This document shows positions 1-5,920 of a stretch of DNA of 8,910 nt, in pieces. The notes under the pieces are model-generated. The model saw nothing but the letters and a program-made list of their open reading frames with translations, was not told the origin of the DNA and did not search any database. The DNA is from an uncultured Bifidobacterium sp. (GTDB lineage Bacteria > Actinomycetota > Actinomycetes > Actinomycetales > Bifidobacteriaceae). The DNA lies in contig CALNAE010000268.1 in assembly GCA_937874315.1 (NCBI GenBank), positions 1 to 8,910 on the forward strand, read 5' to 3'. Both the position numbers and the translations under genes were made by a program. Numbering within the stretch: position 1 is the stretch's first letter; the number at the start of each line of letters is the position of its first letter.

Positions 1-54
1 TCGCAGAATGGCGGGGTGGGCCCCTTCGCTGTAGTCGTTGATGAAAGAGAGCAT
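1..54 (-). CDS. Probable low-specificity L-threonine aldolase, N-terminal fragment (runs off the window)
   Basis: Only the first 18 codons are present. They read MLSFINDYSEGAHPAILR on the minus strand and remain open to the edge. The block F-x-NDYSEGAHP-x-IL is the typical start of PLP-dependent beta-eliminating lyases annotated as low-specificity L-threonine aldolase, which cleave L-threonine (or allo-threonine) to glycine and acetaldehyde in the cytoplasm. The catalytic lysine and the rest of the PLP fold lie outside the window. The ATG at 54-52 is supported by an AAGGA ribosome binding site 7 bases upstream. The gene follows the FNT gene on the same strand after 55 bases with no obvious terminator, so cotranscription is plausible. 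The call rests on recognising this N-terminal motif alone. Confidence 0.75.
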   Translation of the reverse strand, partial: MLSFINDYSEGAHPAILR

Positions 55-61
55 GAGATGG

Positions 62-66
62 TCCTT
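62..66 (-). promoter_or_regulatory. Ribosome binding site of the threonine aldolase gene
   Basis: AAGGA on the minus strand, 7 bases before the ATG at 54-52. It fixes the start of a gene that has only 54 bases in the window. Confidence 0.65.
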
Positions 67-109
67 ATGGTTGGATGCGCAGTCCCGTCGCGGTTTGCCG
101 ACCGGTGGG

Positions 110-1042
110 TCAGCCGGCCGTCTGCAACCGGCGTTCGTCGTTCATGGTGGCAAAGTTCAACCCTATCAGAATGCCGCCGCCGACATAGTTGCCGAGCATG
201 GCGATGACCACGGTAGCGACGGCCTGCAATGCGTTGACCTTACCGAAGAGACCCAGGATCAGGAACAGCGCGGAATCGGCGATGGAATGCTCGAATCCGC
301 AGAACGCGAAGACGAACACCGCCACGACCATGATGGTGCATTTCGTGAAATCGTTGGTGAGCTTGCCGTTATAGACCATGAGCATGGCGATATTGATGCA
401 GAAGTTGCATAGGATCGCACGGACGAACAGGTCGGCCATGCCCGAGGCGCCGCCGGTGATATAACCGGTTTTGATTGAGGCGGCGGCAAGCATCTGCTGC
501 AGCGTGGGGCCGGAGACGATGCTCGAGAATCTCAGAATCACCGCCACGACCAGTGCGCCTGCGAGATTGCCCAGCAGACACAGCCCGAGCATGCGTAGCG
601 AATGCATCCATCCGATGCGTTTGTGGTAGGCACCGATGGTGACCACCATCATATTGGAGGTCAGCAGTTCCGAATTGGTGTAGTAGATGAGCACCAGCGC
701 CCACCCGAACGTGGTGGCGGCCAGTACTTTACCCGCTCCGACGAGCGGGTGGTTCCCCGCGTCTTGTGCGAACTGCCCCATGATCACGAAAAAGGCCGTG
801 AAGAAGATTGCGACGAACAGGCCTGCCATCATGGCGCGTTGCAGATATTTTCCGGTCATGCTGCCGGTCATGGTGTCCTTGCTGTCCACCACGTTGAGCA
901 CGGTGCTGATGAATGCCCGGCCGGGGAACAACGGCTGGTTGGCGTCGTGCCGTGCCATCTGTGCGGCGCTGTCGTCCGCATGAGGCGCGCCGGCATTGTC
1001 ATCCGAGGGCCGTTCGCTGGTAGTTGAATGAGAGGTATCCAT
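110..1042 (-). CDS. Formate/nitrite transporter (FNT) family membrane channel
   Basis: A 310-residue integral membrane protein of the FNT family, whose members form pentameric channels for formate, nitrite or related small anions. Residues 1-68 are hydrophilic, longer than the short N-terminal tail usual in the family. Six hydrophobic segments follow (roughly 70-92, 101-120, 148-171, 206-223, 236-250 with its continuation, and 272-298). Family motifs are visible: SELLTSNMM (about 124-132), GNLAGA (158-163) and GFEHSIAD (249-256) with the conserved pore histidine at 252. Where FocA-like proteins usually have Asn after SIA/SVA, this protein has Asp256. The ATG at 1042 has AGGA (1051-1048) 5 bases upstream. 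In a fermentative actinobacterium that makes formate through pyruvate formate-lyase, formate export is the likeliest role, but nitrite or another anion cannot be excluded from sequence. It is divergent from the nitroreductase and upstream of the threonine aldolase fragment. Confidence 0.9.
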   Translation of the reverse strand: MDTSHSTTSERPSDDNAGAPHADDSAAQMARHDANQPLFPGRAFISTVLNVVDSKDTMTGSMTGKYLQRAMMAGLFVAIFFTAFFVIMGQFAQDAGNHPLVGAGKVLAATTFGWALVLIYYTNSELLTSNMMVVTIGAYHKRIGWMHSLRMLGLCLLGNLAGALVVAVILRFSSIVSGPTLQQMLAAASIKTGYITGGASGMADLFVRAILCNFCINIAMLMVYNGKLTNDFTKCTIMVVAVFVFAFCGFEHSIADSALFLILGLFGKVNALQAVATVVIAMLGNYVGGGILIGLNFATMNDERRLQTAG

Positions 1043-1058
1043 GGGGTTCCTGACTTGA

Positions 1059-1082
1059 GATATATCGTGGACCTTGATATCA
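1059..1082. promoter_or_regulatory. Pair of AT-rich palindromes between the FNT promoter and start codon
   Basis: Two perfect 8-bp palindromes, GATATATC (1059-1066) and TGATATCA (1075-1082), have centres 16 bp apart. They lie between the candidate -10 and the ribosome binding site of the FNT gene. Their position suits an operator that would block transcription, but no regulator is identified. They are short and could be chance. Confidence 0.25.
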
Positions 1083-1084
1083 CC

Positions 1085-1093
1085 ATTATTCCA
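1085..1093 (-). promoter_or_regulatory. Candidate extended -10 element for the FNT gene
   Basis: On the minus strand the bases read TGG-AATAAT, which is a TGn extension followed by a hexamer matching TATAAT at five of six positions, about 43 bases upstream of the FNT start. No convincing -35 hexamer is seen 16-18 bases further upstream, which is compatible with an extended -10 promoter. This is a pattern match only. Confidence 0.35.
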
Positions 1094-1262
1094 GCAGTGA
1101 GGCCGTTGCGGGCATTCTCGCGGCCGCGTGTGGTGACTGTTTGCTCACATTGCGCGGCATCGATTCGTGCGTACCTCCTGTTCCGAGCGCACCTACCGAG
1201 TGGTAACCTGCCAAACGCAGATGAACAACACCCTCCACGTGAATGGGAAAGAGGCCTCTACC

Positions 1263-1901
1263 ATGGGCGCTACACCACTGAACAATGATTTCACCGACAT
1301 CCTGGAAGGACGCCGATCGGTACGAAACTATGATCCGAACGTCAAGATTTCCAAGGAAGAGATGCTCGACATGCTCAACGAAGCCGCAAAGGCCCCGTCG
1401 TCGGTCAACATGCAGCCGTGGCGCTTTCTCATCGTGCAGTCTGATGAGGGCAAGGAGACCCTGAAACCGCTCATTCGGTTCAACAGGAAACAGAACAAGA
1501 CCTCCTCGGCGATGATCGTGGTGTTCGGCGACATGCAATGCTACGAACGCGCCGGTCAGATCTACAATGGCGCGGCCGACAAGGGGTTGATGCCCAAACT
1601 CATGGCCAAGGCCCAGCTCGCCGCCGTGGTTCCCTTGTATAAGAAGGCCTCGCGCCAGAAGATGAACGACATCGTCAAAATCGACTCGAGTCTGTTCGCC
1701 ATGCAGTTCATGCTGGTCGCGCGTTCACACGGGTACGACACCAATCCCATCGGTGGGTTCGAGGAGGACAGGGTCGCCGATGCCTTCGGTATCGATTCGC
1801 AGCGGTATGTCCCGGCGCTAATTATCGCCGTCGGCAAGGCTTCCGCGCCAGGACATCAGTCGGTGCGCCTGCCGGTCGACGACCTCATCTGGTGGCGCTG
1901 A
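1263..1901 (+). CDS. Nitroreductase-family FMN-dependent oxidoreductase
   Basis: A 212-residue protein of the nitroreductase superfamily: homodimeric flavoenzymes that use NAD(P)H to reduce nitroaromatics, quinones and similar electrophiles in the cytoplasm. Visible motifs are RRSVRNYD (17-24), where the arginines contact the FMN phosphate in the family; SSVNMQPWRFLIV (46-58), the flavin-binding 'S-x-N-x-QPW' block; and NPIGGFEEDRV (161-171) in the C-terminal half. The length is typical. The open frame extends upstream to 1167, but ATG 1263 is preferred: AAAGAGG (1248-1254) lies 8 bases before it, and the RRSVR motif then falls at the usual distance from the N-terminus. An ATG at 1221 has no good ribosome binding site. 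The gene appears monocistronic. The physiological substrate cannot be named; a role in redox or xenobiotic stress is a family-level inference. Confidence 0.88.
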   Translation: MGATPLNNDFTDILEGRRSVRNYDPNVKISKEEMLDMLNEAAKAPSSVNMQPWRFLIVQSDEGKETLKPLIRFNRKQNKTSSAMIVVFGDMQCYERAGQIYNGAADKGLMPKLMAKAQLAAVVPLYKKASRQKMNDIVKIDSSLFAMQFMLVARSHGYDTNPIGGFEEDRVADAFGIDSQRYVPALIIAVGKASAPGHQSVRLPVDDLIWWR

Positions 1902-1954
1902 TTTCGCCGGTGTCTGGTGCCGCACGGCGGACGGGCATTGACCGGCATCGATGC

Positions 1955-1960
1955 TAACTT
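1955..1960 (+). promoter_or_regulatory. Candidate -10 hexamer for a leaderless phosphoesterase transcript
   Basis: TAACTT fits the TANNNT pattern and ends 6 bases before the ATG at 1967. No Shine-Dalgarno sequence precedes that ATG (GCGGGT only). This spacing is what leaderless actinobacterial genes show, with transcription beginning at or next to the start codon. No good -35 is seen; TTGACC at 1938-1943 is only 11 bases away. Confidence 0.35.
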
Positions 1961-1966
1961 GCGGGT

Positions 1967-2998
1967 ATGGGCCCCTCCACCACTCGTCTGTTGCATCTGA
2001 CCGATACTCATATCGCGGCGCACGGCGCACCGCATTTCGGTGTGGACACCTGCGCCGCGCTTCGCTCGGTGCTCGACCGGGCCGGGCGCTCGCATCCCGA
2101 TGTCGTGGTGGTCTCGGGCGATGTGTCGGACGACGGCAGCGTCGATTCCTATCGCAGGGTCAGCGCCATGGTGCGCGAGTGGGCCGATCGAGAGGGGGCC
2201 AGCGTCATCTGGGCCATGGGCAATCATGATCGTCGGTCGGCGTTTCGAGCCGTGCTGGGGTCGCAGCCCGGGCAACCCGATGTGCTGATGGCGCGGCGAG
2301 ATCATGATGAGGATTCCGCCCGCGTCGTGTCGTCGCTGCGTGAGAGCTCTCAGTCGCTGCACGAGGGGTCTGAGTCGCTGCGCGAGGAGCCCGTGTCGTC
2401 GCTCGGTGATTTCGCGCAATCGCAGCCGCCGGTGTTCGGCGGGCTGATCGTCAATGGGGTCGAGTTTCTGGTGTTGGACACCTCGGTGCCTGGGCGTGGC
2501 TACGGGCACATCGGCTCGACGCAACTGTCCTGGCTGCGGCGTCGGCTCAGTGCGCGACCGCAGATTCCCGCCGTGTTGGTGATGCATCATCCTCCTATCG
2601 CAGCGGCCACGCAGCTGTTGAACGGTCTGGGGCTGGACGATGCGCAGGCGTTGCGCGACCTGCTGAGGGGCAGCCGGGTGCGCCTTGTGCTGTCGGGGCA
2701 TTATCACGGGCTTGAGGTGTCGACGATATGCGGCGGCATCACGACGGTGGTGGGGGCGCCGGTCACGGCCCAGGCCGATACCGTCGGCGATCCGAACGTC
2801 GAAGTCGCATTGCGGGGGGCGGGGGCCTCGATTATCGATCTACGGATCGATCGGGCGCGCGGCGATGGCGACGTGACGCTCAAACCGTTTACCGTACCGG
2901 ATCACGAAGGGGAAGGCAGGGTTTTCGTGCTGGAGCGTGATGAGGTGCGTCGTATCGTCGAACGATCGGGTGTTCCCGGATTTTCATTCGCCGAATGA
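1967..2998 (+). CDS. Class III metallophosphoesterase (CpdA/Rv0805-like calcineurin-type phosphodiesterase)
   Basis: A 343-residue cytoplasmic metallophosphoesterase with no signal peptide or membrane segment. All dinuclear metal-site motifs of the calcineurin-like fold are present in order: D13-T-H15, GD (51-52), GNHD (86-89), the histidine in MHHPP (207) and GHYH (244-247). This arrangement matches class III cyclic nucleotide phosphodiesterases such as CpdA and mycobacterial Rv0805, so cAMP or another phosphodiester is a reasonable but unproven substrate. It is longer than the usual 270-320 residues because of an Asp/Glu/Ser-rich insertion (about 104-155), which contains imperfect 7-residue repeats beginning SLRESSQ, SLHEGSE and SLREEPV. 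The ATG at 1967 lacks a Shine-Dalgarno sequence and may be leaderless. The gene starts 65 bp after the nitroreductase and ends 174 bp before the HAD gene, so it is probably its own unit. Confidence 0.88.
   Translation: MGPSTTRLLHLTDTHIAAHGAPHFGVDTCAALRSVLDRAGRSHPDVVVVSGDVSDDGSVDSYRRVSAMVREWADREGASVIWAMGNHDRRSAFRAVLGSQPGQPDVLMARRDHDEDSARVVSSLRESSQSLHEGSESLREEPVSSLGDFAQSQPPVFGGLIVNGVEFLVLDTSVPGRGYGHIGSTQLSWLRRRLSARPQIPAVLVMHHPPIAAATQLLNGLGLDDAQALRDLLRGSRVRLVLSGHYHGLEVSTICGGITTVVGAPVTAQADTVGDPNVEVALRGAGASIIDLRIDRARGDGDVTLKPFTVPDHEGEGRVFVLERDEVRRIVERSGVPGFSFAE
2333..2395 (+). repeat. 21-bp tandem repeat inside the phosphoesterase gene (3 copies plus a degenerate fourth)
   Basis: Three consecutive in-frame 21-bp units start with TCGCTG at 2333, 2354 and 2375. 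A degenerate fourth TCGCTC unit follows at 2399 after an extra TCG codon. They encode 7-residue units of the form S-L-R/H-E-x-x-x (residues 123-143). Because each unit is a multiple of three, copy number can change without loss of frame. The stretch lies between the GNHD motif and the second half of the catalytic core. Confidence 0.7.
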
Positions 2999-3034
2999 TC
3001 TGAGCCGCGCGATGGCGCTGTCGGTACGTATGGT

Positions 3035-3046
3035 GAAGAATTCTTC
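3035..3046. repeat. Perfect 12-bp palindrome upstream of the HAD gene
   Basis: GAAGAATTCTTC is a perfect palindrome in the 174-bp region between the phosphoesterase stop and the HAD start. It has no loop and no following T-run, so a terminator is unlikely. It could be a protein-binding site or chance. Confidence 0.35.
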
Positions 3047-3061
3047 TCTTCGTAATCTCTC

Positions 3062-3119
3062 GTTCATACAGAATGAACAAACCGTCCATTATTTCTCTGT
3101 ACTGTGAACATTGTGTTCA
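3062..3119. promoter_or_regulatory. Candidate operator region: two inverted repeats with GTTCA/TGAAC half-sites
   Basis: The first repeat is GTTCAT-N5-ATGAAC (3062-3078) and the second is TGAACA-N3-TGTTCA (3105-3119). Both are perfect and share the half-site GTTCA/TGAAC. They lie 54-111 bases upstream of the first gene of the transport unit, in a relatively AT-rich patch that also holds a TACTGT (3100-3105) usable as a -10 core. The RpiR-family protein at the end of the unit is the obvious candidate ligand-responsive binder. Streptomyces-type Pho boxes also contain GTTCA, but as direct repeats at 11-base spacing, which is not seen here. No strong -35 could be fixed. Confidence 0.5.
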
Positions 3120-3172
3120 TCGGCGATGTGGTCCGCTGGACATGATGAGACAGACAACCAGTGGAAGGCCGG

Positions 3173-3922
3173 ATGGTGCGCGTAATAATCTTCGATTTCG
3201 ACGGTACCTTGACCGAAGGCGATGGACCGGCCCTGCGATACGCCGAAGAGGTGTTGCAGGCCGTTTCCGAAAGCCAACGGAGCCAGTTACGCCGACAGAT
3301 CGATGAGGATTTTCGTCTGGCCGGCCCCCGACGTTGGGGCGGTTGTCTCGACGGTTTCGACGCGGTGCATCGCAGGGCGGTTCAGCATCATGTTGAGGAG
3401 GGGTTACTAGAGAAGGCGTACTTGCGCAGCCGTGACGCCTTGGCGCGGGGAGTGGTGCCGGTGTCGATTCCCCAAGGACTGATTCCATTCCTCGGACAGC
3501 TTCCCGCGTATCGGGTCGTCATCACGAATTCACCCATGCATGGTACGCGGGAGATCTTGCGACGCACCGGCGTGGACGCGGTCGTCGATGAGCTTCGCGC
3601 CGATGCGGGCAAGCCGTCCGGTCTGACCTCGGCGGTGCGCGACTTCGCCGAGCAGATCGGCATCGACGAGGTGCTATGCGTGGGGGATATCTGGAGCAAC
3701 GATCTGAAACCCGCTTATGACCTCGGAGGCCCGACCGCGTTGATTTCGCACGGCCGTCCGGTGAACGTGCCGGCCACCTTCGCGGGCGACGGTTTCGCCG
3801 AGCTGTATGCGCCCATCACGGCGTGGGCGCGGGGAGAAATATGGCCGTCGCACGAACCCTCGCCGAAATCGGGTACGCGCGAAAGCGTCGTGCGCGGCGA
3901 ATCCTCGGCCGACGTCGAGTGA
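3173..3922 (+). CDS. HAD-superfamily hydrolase (putative phosphatase) heading the transport operon
   Basis: A 249-residue haloacid dehalogenase-superfamily protein, probably a cytoplasmic phosphate-ester hydrolase using Mg2+. Motif I is DFDGT (8-12, nucleophile D8, general acid/base D10), motif II TNS (118-120), motif III the lysine of GKPSG (K147), and motif IV GD-x3-ND (171-177). About 90 residues between motifs I and II form a helical C1-type cap that would set substrate specificity. The hallmark M-G-x-x-K cap motif of phosphonoacetaldehyde hydrolase (PhnX) is not seen, so phosphonatase activity is unlikely. The last 25 residues look disordered. GGAAGG (3163-3168) lies 4 bases before ATG 3173 and 7 before an in-frame GTG at 3176; a GTG at 3161 is another possible start. 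It precedes the phnD-like gene by 58 bp, and its operon position suggests it acts on the imported compound or a derivative. Confidence 0.8.
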   Translation: MVRVIIFDFDGTLTEGDGPALRYAEEVLQAVSESQRSQLRRQIDEDFRLAGPRRWGGCLDGFDAVHRRAVQHHVEEGLLEKAYLRSRDALARGVVPVSIPQGLIPFLGQLPAYRVVITNSPMHGTREILRRTGVDAVVDELRADAGKPSGLTSAVRDFAEQIGIDEVLCVGDIWSNDLKPAYDLGGPTALISHGRPVNVPATFAGDGFAELYAPITAWARGEIWPSHEPSPKSGTRESVVRGESSADVE

Positions 3923-3963
3923 TTGCGATCAATACATGGCGTGTTGCACTGGGCAAGGCGCTT

Positions 3964-3973
3964 GGAGGAAAGG
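3964..3973 (+). promoter_or_regulatory. Strong ribosome binding site of the substrate-binding protein gene
   Basis: A purine run, GGAGGAAAGG, ends 7 bases before ATG 3981. It is the strongest Shine-Dalgarno match in the operon, fitting the higher expression usually needed for a binding protein. It decides the start against the much longer upstream open frame. Confidence 0.6.
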
Positions 3974-3980
3974 GAACATC

Positions 3981-4961
3981 ATGGGAACAACCATTAAACG
4001 CGCGGTTGTCGCGGCGCTGGCCTCGGCGGTGCTGCTGTCCGTCGCCGCCTGCGGTTCGAACGGGGCTTCCGGCGCGCAGACGAAATCGCAACAGAAGGAT
4101 CCGACGTCGCTGGTACTTGCTTTGGTTCCTTCGCAGGACCAGAACAACCTGGTTACGACGGCCAAGCCGTTGACCGACTATCTGAGCAAGCAGCTGGGCA
4201 TCACCGTGACCGGTGTCGTCTCGAAGGATTATCAGGCCGCCGTCGAGGCCATGGGAGCAGGCCAGGCGCAGATCGGCTTCCTGCCGTCGCTGCAGCTTTG
4301 GCAGGCAAACTCCAAATACGGCGCCAAAGTCGTGCTGCAGACCGTGCGCAACGGCAACATCACGTATCCCGCGCAATTCATGACCAACAATCCCAACAAA
4401 TACTGCTCCGACAAGCCGGTCGAACGCGACGGCAAGCTGTTCTGCAACGGGGCCGACGCGAAGAAGGGACCCGCCGGCCTGTCCGCGGTCAGCAAGATCA
4501 AGGGCGCGAAGGTGGCCATGCTGGGCGCCGCGTCTCCCGCGGGATACATCTATCCCGTGCTGGATATGAAGAACAAGGGAATCGACGTGGACAAGGACGT
4601 CACCCCGGTTCCCGTCACGGCGAACGATGCCTCGGTGCTCGCCGTATACAACGGGGACGCCGAGGTCGGCTTCAGCTACTGGGACGCCCGGGATCTGGTC
4701 AAGAAGGACAAGCCTGACGTCGGCCAGAAGGTCGTGGTGTTCGCCTTGTCCGAGGAGATACCGAACGACGGCGTCGCGGTGTCCAAGGACCTCTCGCCGG
4801 CGCTCCAGACGAAGATCACCAATGCATTGGAGCATTTCGCCGATACCGCTCAGGGCACCAAGGCTCTGCAATCGATCTATTCGATCACCAAACTCGCCCC
4901 GGCCGACCCCAAGAGCCTTACCGTCGTGGCCGATGCCGCGAACAAGCTGGGACTGCAATAA
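3981..4961 (+). CDS. phnD: PhnD-like phosphate/phosphite/phosphonate ABC transporter substrate-binding lipoprotein
   Basis: A 326-residue extracytoplasmic binding protein of the PhnD type (periplasmic-binding class II fold). The N-terminus has a charged start, a hydrophobic core and a lipobox VAAC with the lipidated Cys at 24, so the mature protein is anchored to the outer face of the membrane. Mature residues 41-62 start with the family pattern LVLALVPSQD. Next come the domain blocks QAQIGFLPSLQLW (95-107), ASPAGYIYP (184-192) in the ligand-binding loop, and GDAEVGFSYWDA (225-236). Two extra cysteines (142 and 155) in an inserted segment may form a disulfide. The stop codon overlaps the ATG of the ATPase by one base (TAATG). 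PhnD relatives bind phosphonates, phosphite or hypophosphite with differing selectivity, and the ligand here cannot be assigned. The symbol reflects family only. Confidence 0.85.
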   Translation: MGTTIKRAVVAALASAVLLSVAACGSNGASGAQTKSQQKDPTSLVLALVPSQDQNNLVTTAKPLTDYLSKQLGITVTGVVSKDYQAAVEAMGAGQAQIGFLPSLQLWQANSKYGAKVVLQTVRNGNITYPAQFMTNNPNKYCSDKPVERDGKLFCNGADAKKGPAGLSAVSKIKGAKVAMLGAASPAGYIYPVLDMKNKGIDVDKDVTPVPVTANDASVLAVYNGDAEVGFSYWDARDLVKKDKPDVGQKVVVFALSEEIPNDGVAVSKDLSPALQTKITNALEHFADTAQGTKALQSIYSITKLAPADPKSLTVVADAANKLGLQ

Positions 4962-5920
4962 TGCCCGACGCAAGGTTTGATGATCAACGACACGCCCAGG
5001 GTTCGCCGCGTTCGGACGATCCCTGGGGCCTTGCCTTTCAGAACGTCACAGTACGATATGGCAACGGGGTCACCGGTCTCGATAAGGTCAGCGTATCCGT
5101 TGAGCCGGGCGACATCGTGGCGGTCGTAGGATTGTCGGGCGCAGGGAAAAGCACCTTGATGCGGACGGTCAATGGTCTGGTGCCGCTCAGCTCCGGATCG
5201 ATCGAGGTCGGCGGGCGTGACGTCGCACGGCTCCGGTCACGCGCATTGAGGTCGTTGCGCGGGTCGATAGGGATGATTTTCCAAGGATTCAACCTCTCCC
5301 TGCGTTCCACGGTGGTGAGCAACGTGCTGGTCGGACGCGTCTCGCACGCGCCGTGGTGGCGCACTATGCTCGGGTGGTATTCGAAGGCCGATACCCATAT
5401 CGCCTATGCGGCCCTCAATCAGGTGGGACTGCTGGAGAAGGTCTGGACTCGGGCCAGCGAGCTCTCCGGCGGACAACAGCAGCGCGTCGCCATCGCGCGC
5501 GCCTTGGCGCAGCAGCCACGGCTGATTCTTGCCGACGAGCCCGTGGCGAGCCTAGATCCGCCCACCGCCACGGCGGTGATGGGCTACCTCGAGACCATCA
5601 ATCGCACCATGGGCATCACCATGCTCATTAACGTGCATTCCATGGAAATCGCGCGGCGATACGCCAACCGGATCATCGGTCTGCACGCGGGGAAGCTGGT
5701 GTTCGATGGACCGGCCAGCGCCGCCACCGACGCCGTGTTCGAACGCATCTACGGCAAATCGCTGGCCGACGCGCAAGCCGCCGACCTGGAACGCGCAGCC
5801 GTGGATGACATGCGGGTGGAACACACCGTGGAACACACGACCGTGACCGGAGACGTTCTCGCCGCGTCGAAGCGCGCCGACACGACCGGTGACGAACCTA
5901 GCAACGGGGAGCGCGCATGA
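4961..5920 (+). CDS. phnC: PhnC-like ABC transporter ATP-binding protein
   Basis: A 319-residue cytoplasmic ATPase that would energise the PhnD/PhnE importer. All nucleotide-binding motifs are intact: Walker A GLSGAGKST (57-65), Q-loop Q108, signature LSGGQQQR (168-175), Walker B LILADEP with catalytic E193, D-loop SLD (197-199) and switch H226. The block FNLSLRSTVVSNVLVGR (110-126) after the Q-loop resembles the PhnC family. Family members are usually about 250-270 residues; this one has a roughly 20-residue N-terminal extension and a 50-residue polar C-terminal tail after residue 270, including a VEHT duplication. The ATG overlaps the phnD stop and the TGA overlaps the next ATG, so translation is coupled on both sides. 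The nucleotide-binding role is certain; the transported substrate is inferred only from the neighbours. Confidence 0.88.
   Translation: MPDARFDDQRHAQGSPRSDDPWGLAFQNVTVRYGNGVTGLDKVSVSVEPGDIVAVVGLSGAGKSTLMRTVNGLVPLSSGSIEVGGRDVARLRSRALRSLRGSIGMIFQGFNLSLRSTVVSNVLVGRVSHAPWWRTMLGWYSKADTHIAYAALNQVGLLEKVWTRASELSGGQQQRVAIARALAQQPRLILADEPVASLDPPTATAVMGYLETINRTMGITMLINVHSMEIARRYANRIIGLHAGKLVFDGPASAATDAVFERIYGKSLADAQAADLERAAVDDMRVEHTVEHTTVTGDVLAASKRADTTGDEPSNGERA
5816..5839 (+). repeat. 12-bp tandem duplication in the ATPase C-terminal tail
   Basis: GTGGAACACACC (5816-5827) is followed directly by GTGGAACACACG (5828-5839), identical at 11 of 12 positions. In frame they encode VEHT-VEHT (residues 286-293) in the non-conserved tail. 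This looks like a recent in-frame duplication. Confidence 0.6.

Noticed and set aside
731..750. Perfect 7-bp hairpin (ACCCGCT-N6-AGCGGGT)
   Set aside because: It lies fully inside the FNT coding region, with normal codons for a conserved hydrophobic/glycine stretch and no T-run, so it is probably chance.
1181..1209. Promoter for the nitroreductase (TTCCGA, 17-base spacer, TAACCT)
   Set aside because: Each hexamer matches the consensus at only about three of six positions, too weak to annotate.
1167..1262. N-terminal extension of the nitroreductase
   Set aside because: The residues are not family-like, and a good ribosome binding site sits before ATG 1263.
1856..2707. Minus-strand open frame opposite the phosphoesterase
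   Set aside because: All metallophosphoesterase motifs are intact on the plus strand; the antisense product is a typical GC-rich shadow.
3062..3140. Streptomyces-type Pho box (direct repeats of GTTCACC-like 11-mers)
   Set aside because: GTTCA occurs, but the half-sites form inverted repeats with 5- and 3-base spacers rather than direct repeats at 11-base steps.
3173..3922. Phosphonoacetaldehyde hydrolase (PhnX) identity for the HAD protein
   Set aside because: The core HAD motifs fit, but the M-G-x-x-K cap motif carrying the Schiff-base lysine of PhnX is not visible.
3816..4973. Long open frame of about 385 codons on the minus strand opposite the phnD-like gene
   Set aside because: The plus-strand frame has a lipobox, ribosome binding site, family motifs and overlapping neighbours. 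The minus-strand frame is a high-GC shadow rich in Arg and His with no recognisable domain.
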